Below are positions 43,994 to 55,131 of a stretch of 64,000 nt of DNA, piece by piece. Source of the DNA: Zanthoxylum bungeanum (lineage: Eukaryota > Streptophyta > Magnoliopsida > Sapindales > Rutaceae). The notes beneath the pieces were generated by a model, which saw only the letters and a program-made list of their open reading frames with translations, searched no databases and was not told where the DNA came from. The stretch covers positions 1-64,000 of the forward strand of contig SKCR01017708.1 of assembly GCA_019454045.1 (NCBI GenBank), read 5' to 3'. The stretch's first letter is position 1. Every line of letters begins with the position of its first letter. Made by a program: the position numbers and the translations under genes.

Positions 43994-46289
43994 TGTTGGA
44001 TAATTATGACCCATAACATCACTATTTGTACAGAACAGTGTTGTTGTACAAATTAACTATGTGACAAAGAAAATTGCTCTTTTATCATTTGTAATTGGAT
44101 TACCTGAATATATAAATGATAAAAGTCCTTATGATTAGTTCCAGATTATAAGATATGAGACAGTATTAATCCACAAAGTTTTATTCATTAAATATCCCTA
44201 GTCGTAGTATTATCGAGACTGGACATCGATAATGCGGAATAGGCTAGTATTACACTTGTGCGTGTTATGGAAGCGTAACGGCATAGTTATCATATATTTG
44301 GGTATTGGATACTCATGCAAGTGTAATAGGGGGTTCTATTTACCGATGGTACGGAAACAGCTTCGCTCTGGATAGACCCCTCGAAATCCCATTGGTAGTA
44401 TGACTATGTGTCTATGGGAATCCGAATTAGGGTAGGTGTATTTGGTCTTAACCTGAGACTTGCATCGCTAATACTTGCGACAATCAATATACTTTATTTT
44501 GGTCGTCCAGGGCTTTAACAGGTTTTGTGGACGCCTCTTCTGGGTATACTGAGAATTGTAGTGTATTGGGTGTGATGTCAAGATGGAAGTATCACTTTAG
44601 TCATATGGAGATGATCACACGCAGGGATACAAAACTGGTACTCTAAGTGCTATAGCCATCGGGGAAGTATGACTAGGTCATGGCTTTTCGATCATAAAGA
44701 GACTAGTTGCCTTTGATCTGATATATGCTTCGTACGGGGCAGACACAACTCCAGCCACAGGCCTTGCATGTGACATCCGATACTGGATCGTAATACGCAA
44801 TACTACGTATACTACGCCTGACAAAGATCATATATTCTGTAGCAGAATATTTCTGGAGAATTGGGTAGGACGGTGCTTTGCTAGAAGCCAACCATGTCTT
44901 GTAAATCGATAGAAACGTGGTACCGGGTACGCATGTGTTCGGATAGTCCGATGACCGTATTTACTGCCAACATATCCAGGGATCTCTTGTGTCGCATCCC
45001 AAAGATTCACCGATGATGTTTGACTCGAACAATATTAATCTGGGATTAATTAAGAGAAAGACTATTAATGGGATTAATAAAGAGAGAAAATTAATCTGAG
45101 ATTAATTACCGCAAGAATTAATCTGGGATTAATTATCAGAGAAAGAATTAATATGGGATTAATTGCGTCGAGAATTTATCTAGGATTAAATTCGTTGAGA
45201 GGAGAGAACGTGATTAATTTGGAATAATCGGTAAATAAATTTAATAGTTAAATTAGATTTTACTATTTAATTTATTTAATTGGGCTAAATAATATATTAG
45301 ATATATTAATTGAAATTAGATTTCAACAAGAAATTAAATTGAATTTTAATTTTAGCGAACGAATTAATTTGAAATTAATTCGCGAGCGATTTTCCATAAT
45401 AATTTTACTGGGTATTATTATTTAATTAAATTAGATTTAATTATATTACAACGGAAAAATTCGATTAATTGGATTAAACGAATCCTAACCAAAGTGTGTT
45501 GTATAAGCCAACAAAATTTTAAATAAATGGATAGGACCCATGACTTATATCAATTTTCAATAATTGATGTAAGTAGTTGGCAATGTCATAATTGGATTTG
45601 ATATATCAACAACTACCAAATCATAACACCATTCAAAATTGATTTTTAGAAATTCTTTTTAATCTCTCTCTACCTTTGGTCGAAAAGGCCATCAGGTTAT
45701 TTTCTTTCTCTGGCCGAAATGGCCAATTTAGTAAACAATGGTCAACGTGGCCCCTGTTTTTCTTTAATAAATGGAAATGAGCTGTAGGCCATAGGTAAAA
45801 AAAGCTTTTTGACTTTTAAAAAACCAAAAGGTTTTTGGGCCGATCAACATTGGCCTTTTGATTTTGGTGAAGGCCGAAAGTTTAAAAGCAAATGGCTGCT
45901 CTCTCTCTCATAGATAATTCGTTCGGCCGAATGAGAAAAGCAAATAAGTTGCAGGCCGAAAATTAAGAACAAGGCATGTAGCTTTCTCTCTGACTTTGGA
46001 AGTCATGGCCGAATAGCTTATTTCTTTGAGGAGGCCGAATACTTCTCTCTCCATAGGGCAAATTTACTTCTCCTAGGGAGATCAAATTTGTTACATTTGT
46101 TCTTGCTAGCATATGTGGGAATCAAAATTATGGTGATAGGGATACTCACCCAATAGCTTGGAAGCTTCAACATCCATAAAAAGTATTGAACTCAAGCCGA
46201 TCAATATAAGTCTTCCGCAACTTATTTTTTATTATTATTCACACACGAATCACGCTTAGAAATCCCGTGGCATGTCTAGGACACTAACA
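43994..46289 (+). mobile_element. Copia G 5' LTR
   Basis: TGTTGGATAATTATGACCC to GGACACTAACA, 2296 bp. It shares the family's first 1 kb, then carries an expanded hairpin array (45036-45480) with about five ATTAATC..GATTAAT units. A distinct segment (45660-46040) repeats GGCCGAA about eight times. The donor-like site near 46205 is mutated to ATAAGTC. The 3' partner is 57563-59857. Confidence 0.93.
44079..44421 (+). other. Conserved paired regions in the copia LTR (G example)
   Basis: Stem S1 pairs CTTTTATCATTT (44079-44090) with AAATGATAAAAG (44114-44125). Stem S2 pairs ATTACACTTG (44249-44258) with CAAGTGTAAT (44318-44327) and encloses two hairpins, GTTATG..CGTAAC (44264-44279) and GGGTAT-tgg-ATACTC (44300-44314). 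Stem S3 pairs ATCCCAT (44386-44392) with ATGGGAAT (44414-44421). The other LTR copies keep the pairing through changes on both arms (see findings). It could act as RNA in the element transcript or as DNA. Confidence 0.6.
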
Positions 46290-48609
46290 ATGGTATCAGA
46301 GCGAGATCTAAGCATGATTTGGATTCTAGGGTTTGTAAACTTTAATTTGGGATTTTATGCTTGGATTATATATTTTCTTAAATTGATGGTTTGGTTGAGC
46401 TTGTATGATGTTTAATTGGATTTATACATCATTGATTTTGTGATAAATTGATTAGATCAAAAATCCCCAAAATCCATGCTTGGCCGATTACTACCCTAGG
46501 AATTGCTCATGGTTAAATTTTGAATTAGACTATTGGATATGTTGTATCACATGAAATTGAATGTTAATTGTTGATTTAATTAGATTGAAATCAAAATTGG
46601 ATGTTAATTTCATGTATTGCCGTGAGATGCGAAACATGTTATAAAATTGATTTTGCCACAATTTTATGTTGGACATGAATGTGGGGGAATTAGGCATGAT
46701 TAATTAGATTAAATTAATGTTTTGGAAACATTAGGTTAATTAATTAATTATGGTGATTGCACTTTAATTGAATTAATATGTAATTTGGAATGTTGTATTA
46801 ATTTAATTGTTGTATTTGGGCTAATGGACTTGATTGGGCTAAATTTTAGTTTTGGATTATGTTTGGGCCTAAATCATTTCCATAAAGTCCAAAAAATATA
46901 ACTATGGGCCTTTAATAATTTAATTGGGCCTAATGGGCCAAAATTGATTATATGGCATATGGTGATTCCTAATGGGCCTAAGCATTATGGGTTTGATCCA
47001 TTTTTGGCCAAAAGCCCAAGCCTAAAGAATTAATTAAAAGCTCATTGGACTTTAATTAAATAGTATTGTATACTAATTGAGACTTTGAGACCCATTAAGA
47101 TTGGATTTGGAATCCAATTCTGTAAGACACATAAATAAGTGTAATTATTTAATTTGAAATTAAATAAGAATTAGTATGGATACAATTTAAATTAGATTTA
47201 AAATTGTAGTTCGATATAATTCAAGAATACTTACTTTGGGTATTTATTCTTAATCTTAAACGAGTTTGATTCGTGCAAATCAAATCATTGTATGAACATT
47301 GGATGGTCATTAATCAAAGATTAATTAATTGGATTAGATTGATGAATAACATGCTTTGTGTGAATACTTGGATGTATGTATGAATAATGTATATCGGATG
47401 GATATTAGATGGGTGAGGGCAATTTTGGAAATTTTATAATAAATTTAGAATTATTTTTTAAATTGGACCTGCGTGTCCGGCCTATTCCCCTATTTTCTCA
47501 TTGTATTTCTCTTATCACCTATTACCCTCAATGTAAATGAGGTTTCTTTATAAGTGTTATTGTAATTGGGTAGAAGTAGAGTAAGAATAGTGCTAGCGGG
47601 AGAGAGGAAATGGAGAGATTTGTTCTAGGAACAAATTGTATTATATATCCATCCGCATATCATTATTAATTTATCGCGCCTTATTATATGCTTTTAGAAT
47701 GCATGCTTAAGGGTGTATGATGAGACCTAATCAAAGATAATAAATTGGTTGCCAATTTACGCGAATAAAACCCTCAACAAATATTAAGCGTTTTCCTTCC
47801 ATTGAGTGATTCATTCTCAAGATCCAAGATTGGCACTGGTTTGTTGGCCAAAGTCAAGACCTTTGTCCATCGATGATGTGTTTGAATCATGAAGGTTTTG
47901 TTCAATATCGCATGTCTTGTCCAAGTTGTGATTTGTTGGCCAAAGTCAAGATCACTTCTTGTCCATCGACATCGATTACGAAGCTTTCCAAAGTCAATGG
48001 GTCCCGCTTAACTGGAATCATTAAGCTTAATATGCTAAATCCAAGGCTTATTTGATTCAGAGGAAAATGGCTAGGGAATATATCAGATATATTGGCATAT
48101 ATTAGATATATGTTTCGGACTTGGATGTCCACCTACTAGATCTAGGGATTGGATGAGATCCAATTGATCTTAGAGATCTACATAGTTAAGTTTCATATAA
48201 CTTGTTGGCCAAAGTCAAGGTTGTGTGTTATTTAACAGGATCCTAGCCCACTAGGAAACTAGGTTTCCCGAGTACTGCACAGAGGGTTAGAGGCTCGTCG
48301 AAAAATAGTGGGAGGCAAATATTAAATTTGCAATTTCGTTTAGATACTTGCCAATATGAGCTCATTTCATTTTTTGTCATCAATTATTAAATATATTAGT
48401 TGGACTAATATTCAATTGTTGTTTTAATTTAACAGTTGGACTGTATTCAAACTACTTCATTTGTAGTTGGTTATATAATTGGATTATAGTAATCAATACA
48501 TTTGATTGTAACCAATCAATTATAGTTGATTATATAGTTAGACTATAATAATCCTTATATTTAATTGTACCCGAAATCGTTGATTGGATAGTTGGACTAT
48601 AGCAATCAA
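46290..48609 (+). mobile_element. Copia G primer site and long leader
   Basis: TGGTATCAGAGC at 46291 is a standard initiator-Met site. The leader repeats the C/D/F layout, including three TTGTTGGCCAAAGTCAAG motifs (47841, 47933, 48202). The part before gag (48400-48600) has repeated GTTGGACTATA-like units. The acceptor-like TTTAACAG ends at 48435. No gene is present. Confidence 0.85.
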
Positions 48610-50741
48610 TATGACTGAAAGATTAGGGTCATATGACATAATCCTAGGGAAAATGTCTTTAATGGCTTTAATTTTAAGATTAGTGTCAAATGACATATCC
48701 CAAGTTGTCTGCCTAAACTGTGGCAAATGGGGTCACTAGAAGTGTGACTGCCGTATGGACAAGGAAGACATGAAGGAAGTGAAGGCAGGACAAGGTTCCG
48801 ATTTCAAGAATGTTTGTTACAAACATGTTCACTACTGGTTTTAAAATTGGATTTTTGATACTAGATGAGGCACATGAATATATGTACTGATGTGTGGGAT
48901 CTGCTGATTAGCAGGATACTGGCTTTAGATGAGATTGACCTGCGAATCGGAAACAGGACGAGAGTCATTGTTTTGGCCGTAGAAACTTAAGTTTTAGAAC
49001 TGCCATTTGGACATGTACTTAAATTAGGAGACTGTTATAATGTATCTAGTTTGACTAGGAACATTATCTCTGTATCTAGTTTAACCTGTTGCGGGTATAC
49101 CTTTATATTCCAAAATACCGGGTGTTTTTGTTTATAAAGATGATATCGAGATATGCACATTAGATGTGAATAACAGCATTTATATTTTGAATATAATAGA
49201 ATCTCAAACATATAACATGTCAAACAAATAGCTCAAATTGATTAATTTCTAATGAGACTTATTTGTGGCATTGTCATCTGGGATGAATTAACAAGACTCG
49301 TATATCCACACTTTCGAAGAGTGGATACTAGGACGAATTTTATTCTAATTAAAATGATGTCTACGAATCTAGTTTATTAGGCAAAGTGCCTAAAACACCT
49401 TTTACTTGGTAAAAGAGCAAATGCCATCAATCTGTTTGCCCTCGTTCATAAGGACGTAAGTGGACCCATGTCTAGCTAGGCTAGAGGTGGATATGAATAC
49501 TTCGTAACCTTTACGGATGTGGCATCGCGTTACGGCTATATGTATCTTATGAAACACAAGTCACGAAACTTTTGAGTAATTCAAAGAGTTTCGACACGAA
49601 GCAGGAAAAACAGACATGCTAAGTATTAAAAACATTACGGTTGGATCATAGTGTAAAATACTTAAACATATGAGTCGCTCTGAGCTACCAATTTCCTTCC
49701 AAGGATACGCATTAAACAGTGCAGTACTTATTTTAGATATTAGATAGACTTCATATTAGATATGAATAGGAAAGAAACCAGGTTTCGCATTCCTGAAGAT
49801 TTGGGAATGCTGGGCATATGTTTGGATGATACCAAACTAGAACCCAAATCGGATAAGTGCCTATTTATAATTGGTTATCCTAGGGAAACCAAAGTATAGT
49901 ACTTATACAACACTCACAAGAGAACAATGTAATTGTTGCTCTCCATGCGGCTTTCCTAAGAGAAATTCCTATATGCAGTGGTAAGTGGGAGGAAAGTAAA
50001 ACTCGATGAAAATCAGAGTAATACTATTCCAGGCACCGGACTCCTTTACGGAATAAAAACAGTTCATCAAGGATGAAACTGTACCACAATTTTCAAATAC
50101 ACAAGAACAACGTAGGTCGGAGAGAGTTAGAAAACAACTTGGGAGGTATGGCTTTCTGATCTCACCTCATGAAGATGTTAATCTAATTGAGGATAATAAA
50201 CCGACTACGTATTAGGAAGTGATACAAGGTATCGACTCCTTTTATGGAAAAGTGCCATGAAGTCCGAAATGGATTACATGTAAATCAACCAAGTTTGGAT
50301 AGTGGTTGATGTACCAAAAGGCATTGTGCCTATTGGTACTATATGTGTCTTCAAGGAAGACATACATGGATGGAAACATAAAAATGTACACATCTAGGCT
50401 TGTACAGAAAAGGTATCGTCAAAGACATAGTATTGACTACGACGAAACTTTTTCACATGTTGCCACGATTAAATCCATTCGGATAATGCTTGCTATTAAC
50501 TGTATATTTCGTTTATGAAATATGACAGCTGAATGCCAAAATCGTTTTCCTTAACGGAAACCTTTTGGAGGATGTAAATAACATCCTGACGGTTTTTTCG
50601 TTCAAAAACATGTAAACAAGGTTTGCAAGTTAAATCGATCCATTTATGGATTGAAGCAAGCATTGCATTCTTGGAACTAGAGTTTTGATGAAATCATAAT
50701 GGTATATGAATTAATTCAAAACGAAAATAATTCTTTTGTAT
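48610..50741 (+). pseudogene. pol: Copia G gag-pol remnant, first part
   Basis: The order matches copia C but with many stops and shifts. The zinc knuckle CLNCGKWGH-stop-KCDC lies at 48710-48751 (Trp codon changed to TAG). A broken protease region lies at 48840-49000, the HHCC start of integrase (WHCHLG) at ~49262, and the integrase core (RYGYMYLMKHKS-like) at ~49540. An RT start lies at 50371-50518 (MDGNIKMYTSRLVQKRYRQR, SIDYDETFSHVATIKSIRIML) and YGLKQA at ~50645. The integrase segment carrying the second catalytic Asp (RSDRGGEY) is largely missing. Element K inserted at 50741/50742. Confidence 0.85.
50737..50741 (+). repeat. Target site duplication of element K, left
   Basis: TGTAT here matches 56762-56766 exactly. 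Confidence 0.92.
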
Positions 50742-52384
50742 TGATAAGGTGTGGTTATACCCACTTATTATGGCATTCTCAGCTTATTATTTTGTTATAA
50801 TTCGAGATATTTAATATCATTTATATTTATTTTATGTTTTATTTGTAGGAGCATCAATACATGGATCGGGGAATAATTGCACATGTTTTGGGAAATTTCG
50901 GGACGGCGCCATTGGCAAAAGCAATTGAGGCGCCACGGCGCCTTCACATGCCAAAATATCCATATAAAAGGCAGAGGATATGGCGCCGCGGCGCAGCTTA
51001 ATGGAGCCGCAATGCCCAGAATTGGAAGGAAGCCATTATAAAGCATGCACGGGTTTATTCTTTGTTAAGTTGAAAAGAAAAAAAATTAAGAAATGCATGC
51101 AAGGTGGGGCCGCAACTTTTGACCAAAATAAGAAGAATTGAAAAGGAAAAAAAAAACGTTAACCAAGGAGGGCAAGCTCACATAAAAGAAGAAAGAGAAG
51201 ACTTTGAATTGGAAAATGACATTGAAGTGGGCCCAAATACAAAGATAGTGGAGTAGGTTTCCAATAAAAAAAGTTGACAAAATTAAGAGAGCAGAGAAGC
51301 AGCAGCGCAACAATTAAGCGCCATGGCGCCCTCAAGCACAAAATTCTCATACAAAATGCGGAGGATTATGGGCCCGGCGCTGCGGAGGAAGAAATAAAAG
51401 GGCGCATTCCAGGATTCAATTTTTAGGGTTTTTAATAATCCTAATGACATCCAAAGACTCCCAGCCTCAACTATAAATATAACATTACATCCAACACTCA
51501 GGGGAGGCTAATACAGAGCACAAAACACAGAAACACATATTTTTAGAGATCCAAGGAGAGGATTGAAGAGCGACAAGAGGAGATTAAGGCTGTGACATCC
51601 GAAAGGAAGAGAAGAGATTATTCGGGTTTTATCTTCTTATTTCTTTCTTAAAACTCTAATGATTTCCATTAAATTCGTGGCTTGATTATTTATTGTTTTA
51701 TCTTTTGTCATGAATTTACTCCTTAATTTTGGAGAACGATTGTAATCTATGCTCAAACCTTGTATTTTGTTTATCAGTTTTGTAATGAAGTTTTATTAAT
51801 TATTTATATTCTTTTGAGTTTAATGCTTCTTGATTGCTGGCCACAATTTGAGATGATGAATGTTTAGAATCTATCATCACTCGAGAGAGGGGATTTTGAA
51901 TAGATCTAGAGAATATAACCTAGGATTTTATAGAGTTCGAGAGAATCTGTAGTCCTTTGAAGTCGTTAAAATAGAATCACAAATCGTAATGAGTTGTTAA
52001 CTATTGGATTTTTATAGAGATATCGAAGTCTATAGTTGATAATATTTTCACTCGGCACTCGAGAGAGGGAGTGAATATTTTAGGATCTTGACTTATAAAT
52101 AATATAACTGAACAAGATAATTGGCATGAAAAATACATAGGAGACAGCTAGGTGAAATCAGGATCCAGAATCTCTATCGTATTAGTTCCTCCTATTTTAT
52201 TATTTTTATATTTTATTTATTTATTAAAAATCTTTATTATTTATCGTCTAAATAAAGTTAGGATTATCAATTGTAGTACTTAGTGCGAGTTAACACAATC
52301 TCTGTGGGTTCGACACTCTTAACTCATATTTATACTAAAACTTGACACCGTACACTTGCGGTACGATATAAAAATATCACAACA
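50742..52384 (+). mobile_element. Element K 5' LTR
   Basis: It begins TGATAAGGTGTGG and ends ATATCACAACA. It contains TATAAAAGG at 50963-50971 and TATAAATA at 51472-51479. A GCGCC-rich block (50930-51000) is repeated in diverged form at 51318-51390. Compared with the 3' LTR, differences are few and largely small indels. Confidence 0.95.
50963..51479 (+). promoter_or_regulatory. Two TATA-type promoter sites in the K LTR
   Basis: TATAAAAGG (50963-50971) is followed by the GC-rich palindromic run GGCGCCGCGGCGC. TATAAATA (51472-51479) lies ~500 bp downstream. The 3' LTR repeats both near 55356 and 55853. Which one starts transcription cannot be decided from sequence alone. Confidence 0.5.
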
Positions 52385-52390
52385 AGTTTT

Positions 52391-52408
52391 TGGCGCCGTT
52401 GCCGGGGA
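52391..52408 (+). other. Element K primer binding site
   Basis: TGGCGCCGTTGCCGGGGA starts six bases after the LTR. It is the standard primer site of Athila-type gypsy elements, complementary to the 3' end of tRNA-Asp as I recall it. Confidence 0.85.
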
Positions 52409-52597
52409 TGGATGTTTGTTAATTCACATTGATACTACTACCAAGTAATCTTAGCTTTAATTTAGATTTTTATTTTTATTTTTATTTTATCTTCTTTATT
52501 TTTATCTTAAGTTTTATTTTTATTTCTTATTTTTATTTTATTTCATTTTATTTTTATTTTATATTTTTTTCGTACGAGGTGAGTTGGAAAAGAAGCA

Positions 52598-53560
52598 ATG
52601 GCAGATTCTATTGGTGCACTAATAGCTCAAGTGTCGTCCTTTACGACTCATCTAGAAGTATGATAAATCAAATGAGTCAGCCGTCTATTGAAGTTTCTAC
52701 TAATGGAATGCTTTCACCCAACAGAGGAGCAGGATTTGAACAAGTGCAGTATGTGAACAATCGGAACTCAACAACTATAGAGGCAGTCTTATGCCTAACT
52801 ATTTTCATCAGAATTTTTCATATGCTGATATGGAAAACATTTTGCAACCTCCTCATGGCTTCAATTATCCAAGAGCTGAGCAGAAACCTTCCTTAGAAGA
52901 CCTCATGATCACGTTTGTAGCTACAGCTTCAGAGAGGTTTGAGAAGAATGAGTCAATGCTGGATAATATCGAAACACGAATGGGCAATATAGAGGCAATT
53001 ATGAAATCTTTAGAAGCACAAATTGGGTTGCTTTCTTCTTTCATGGCCAATCAACAGACATGGGATTTTTCGAGTGATACTGAAGTCAACCCCAATGAGC
53101 AATGTCAAATTAGAACCTGTAGGAGCGGAAAAGAGTTTAAAGACACCTCTCATGACTTAGGCAGTAAAGAAAATGAAATGGTATTTCATGAGGAACCAGT
53201 AATAGAAGAAGAGAACAAAGGTGAATTGATAATGGAGGTCAATATGAAGAAATCACCTTCAGTGTTTTCAGAGCCATGCCGAGTTCTCAAGGTGATGCAG
53301 ACTGTCACAGGATAGATACAGTAGAAAATGGAGTTGAAACCAGACAGGGTGAATCAGTATTTCAACAGCCTATGAGCATAATGCAACCATGTATAAAGGA
53401 AAATTCTCTGCAGCTAAACTCGAAACCACTCCCAAAGGGTCGTAAAAAGAGGAAAAGAAAGGCCAGTTCTCACTTAGAGATAATTCCTGGAAGATTAAAA
53501 AGAAAGCCGAGCCAATTTTGCCGAATGTGCAGTCCTGAAGAAAGGCCAGTTCTCACTTAG
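52598..53560 (+). pseudogene. gag: Athila gag remnant in element K
   Basis: A start at 52598 (MADSIGALIAQVSSF) stops after 21 codons. The main piece is the 174-codon frame 52791-53315: NYPRAEQKPSLEDLMITF, then a heptad-like helical stretch, LEAQIGLLSSFMANQQ, and NPNEQCQIRTCRSGKEF. This matches the C-terminal half of Athila gag, whose hallmark is a LEVQLGQL..NPRE..A..LRSGK pattern. A following frame (53276-53560) is Lys/Arg-rich (GRKKRKRK). The N-terminal capsid domain and everything from protease on are missing. Whether the 174-codon protein is made is unknown. Confidence 0.75.
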
Positions 53561-53622
53561 AGATAATTCCTGGAAGATTAAAAAGAAAGCCGAGCCATTT
53601 TGCCGAATGTGCAGTCCTGAAT
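53458..53622 (+). repeat. 83 bp tandem duplication in element K
   Basis: The unit beginning AAAGGCCAGTTCTCACTTAG occurs at 53458 and again at 53541. The copies are identical except for one A in an AATTTT/ATTTT run. The near-identity shows a recent duplication. It changes the reading frame of the basic gag tail. Confidence 0.92.
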
Positions 53623-55116
53623 TTCCAATTGAGAGAAAATCTACATATCATGGGGGACCATCTATGGATAAATCACCACAGCCTGCCAAGCTATCTTTTT
53701 CATGTCATAAGAACCGGTGGATACCAAAGAAGAAAACAGATGAGTTATACCCGTTCACTACTTTTAAGCCACCATAACCATTTGGTGGTTGCGTCTGGCT
53801 GAAGACGTTAAACTTAGCGCTAGGGGGAGGCAACCCTTGCATTTCTTTTATCATTATTTTCTTTACTTTTTATTTTATTTTATTTTATTTTATTTTATGT
53901 GTGCTATTTATTTATTTGCATGTTATTTATGCAGGTAGCACGAGACACATAACGCCCGCGCAACCAAATTCCAACCAGCAAGAGTCTGATCAACTCCATG
54001 CACGGTAGTGTTGTTCCTCACTCTTGTTCTTTAATTTTATATTTATCTTACTTGAGGACAATGCAATTTTAAGTTTGGGGGTGTGTGCATGTTGCTTACT
54101 TGTTATTTAGTTGTTTAAATTTTGAAAAAAAAAAAAAATTGTTTCAGTCTTTGATAGTAAAGCATAAATCCTGTGATAATATTGGTTGTTTATGGGTGAA
54201 ATTTTAGAAACGATAAGTGCCTAATTTACTTTTATCTGATGCCTTGAATAATTGATCTATGTTAGACTCGTAAGCACTAAAAATAGGTTTTTAGCAGTAA
54301 AACTTAAGTAGTTGACAATGTGACTAGTGGAAGAAATTGCATGTTGATGAATGACCGTTTGCGTAGATATCTATCTTGATTTGCTAGTGTTATGAAGTAT
54401 GGTATAGCTAAGAAGAAAAATGTCTCTAAAGAAAGAAAATAAACCACCTATAACCGATAAGCGTGAAGCTACCCATGGGCGAGTATTAGGACCACCATGA
54501 GGAGAAATGCTACCTTAAAGGGTAGGTGAGTTGAAAAAAAAATGAGTGCAAAATGAGAAAAGAAAAAGGGACAAGAAAAGAAAAGAAAAATCATACCATA
54601 CTGAACACGAAATAAAGCAATTACAGAGCATAATTGAGATATCTAGGTTGGTTTGACCCATCAATTCTAATTTCTAAACGAAATCATTGAGTTGGCTTAC
54701 TTAGGAATCAAGCTGTGAATGAACTTTTACACACACACACACACCGTGAGTCTAGCTTAGATAATTTATTCAAGAATTTGGATTCGAGTTGCAATTGCGT
54801 ACTTTGAAGGTTCTCTAATTTCATTTATAACCTTTCTTTGAGGATATATTTATGCGAAACTATCGGGACTATCTTTTGTTATTTTTTTTTATATTTTTGC
54901 ATGATTGTGTGTGAATGACGTTTGTGGGTGTCGTCACTGTAAGCCCTCACGAGACTATAACTCGTCCACTAGGGCCGCCTAGGGGTTTAAAGGCTTGTTG
55001 CATATGCTAAATGCAATCGTGATCCCTACGAAAGTGGCCTAGTTAATTAGTTATTTTTAATTATTTATTTGAAATTAGTTTTTAGTTTATCTTTTGCTCG
55101 GGACTAGCAAAACCTT
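53623..55116 (+). mobile_element. Element K 3' untranslated region
   Basis: No coding frame. It includes a TATTTTATTTTATTTTATTT run (53870-53895), a first polypurine-like tract TTAAGTTTGGGGGTGTG (54070-54086) after a TTGAGGACAATGCA motif, and an A13-14 run (~54126). A CACACACACACAC run lies near 54731. The conserved block at 54950-55041 is shared with 955-1048. Confidence 0.75.
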
Positions 55117-55131
55117 AAGTTTGGGGGTGTT
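55117..55131 (+). other. Element K polypurine tract
   Basis: AAGTTTGGGGGTGT directly before the LTR start at 55132. A second, matching tract lies 1.05 kb upstream at 54071-54086. Confidence 0.85.

Noticed and set aside
45036..45215. ATTAATC..GATTAAT palindromes as MITE or terminal inverted repeats
   Set aside because: They are many short consecutive hairpins at the same LTR position in every copy, without flanking target duplications.
46291..46303. tRNA gene near the TGGTATCAGAGC motifs
   Set aside because: These are primer binding sites directly after LTR ends; no cloverleaf or anticodon arm follows.
52429..52896. 155-codon frame with a Phe/Tyr/Ile-rich start resembling a membrane segment
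   Set aside because: The hydrophobic start is a TTTTATTT low-complexity run after the primer site; the remainder is the gag region in a wrong frame.
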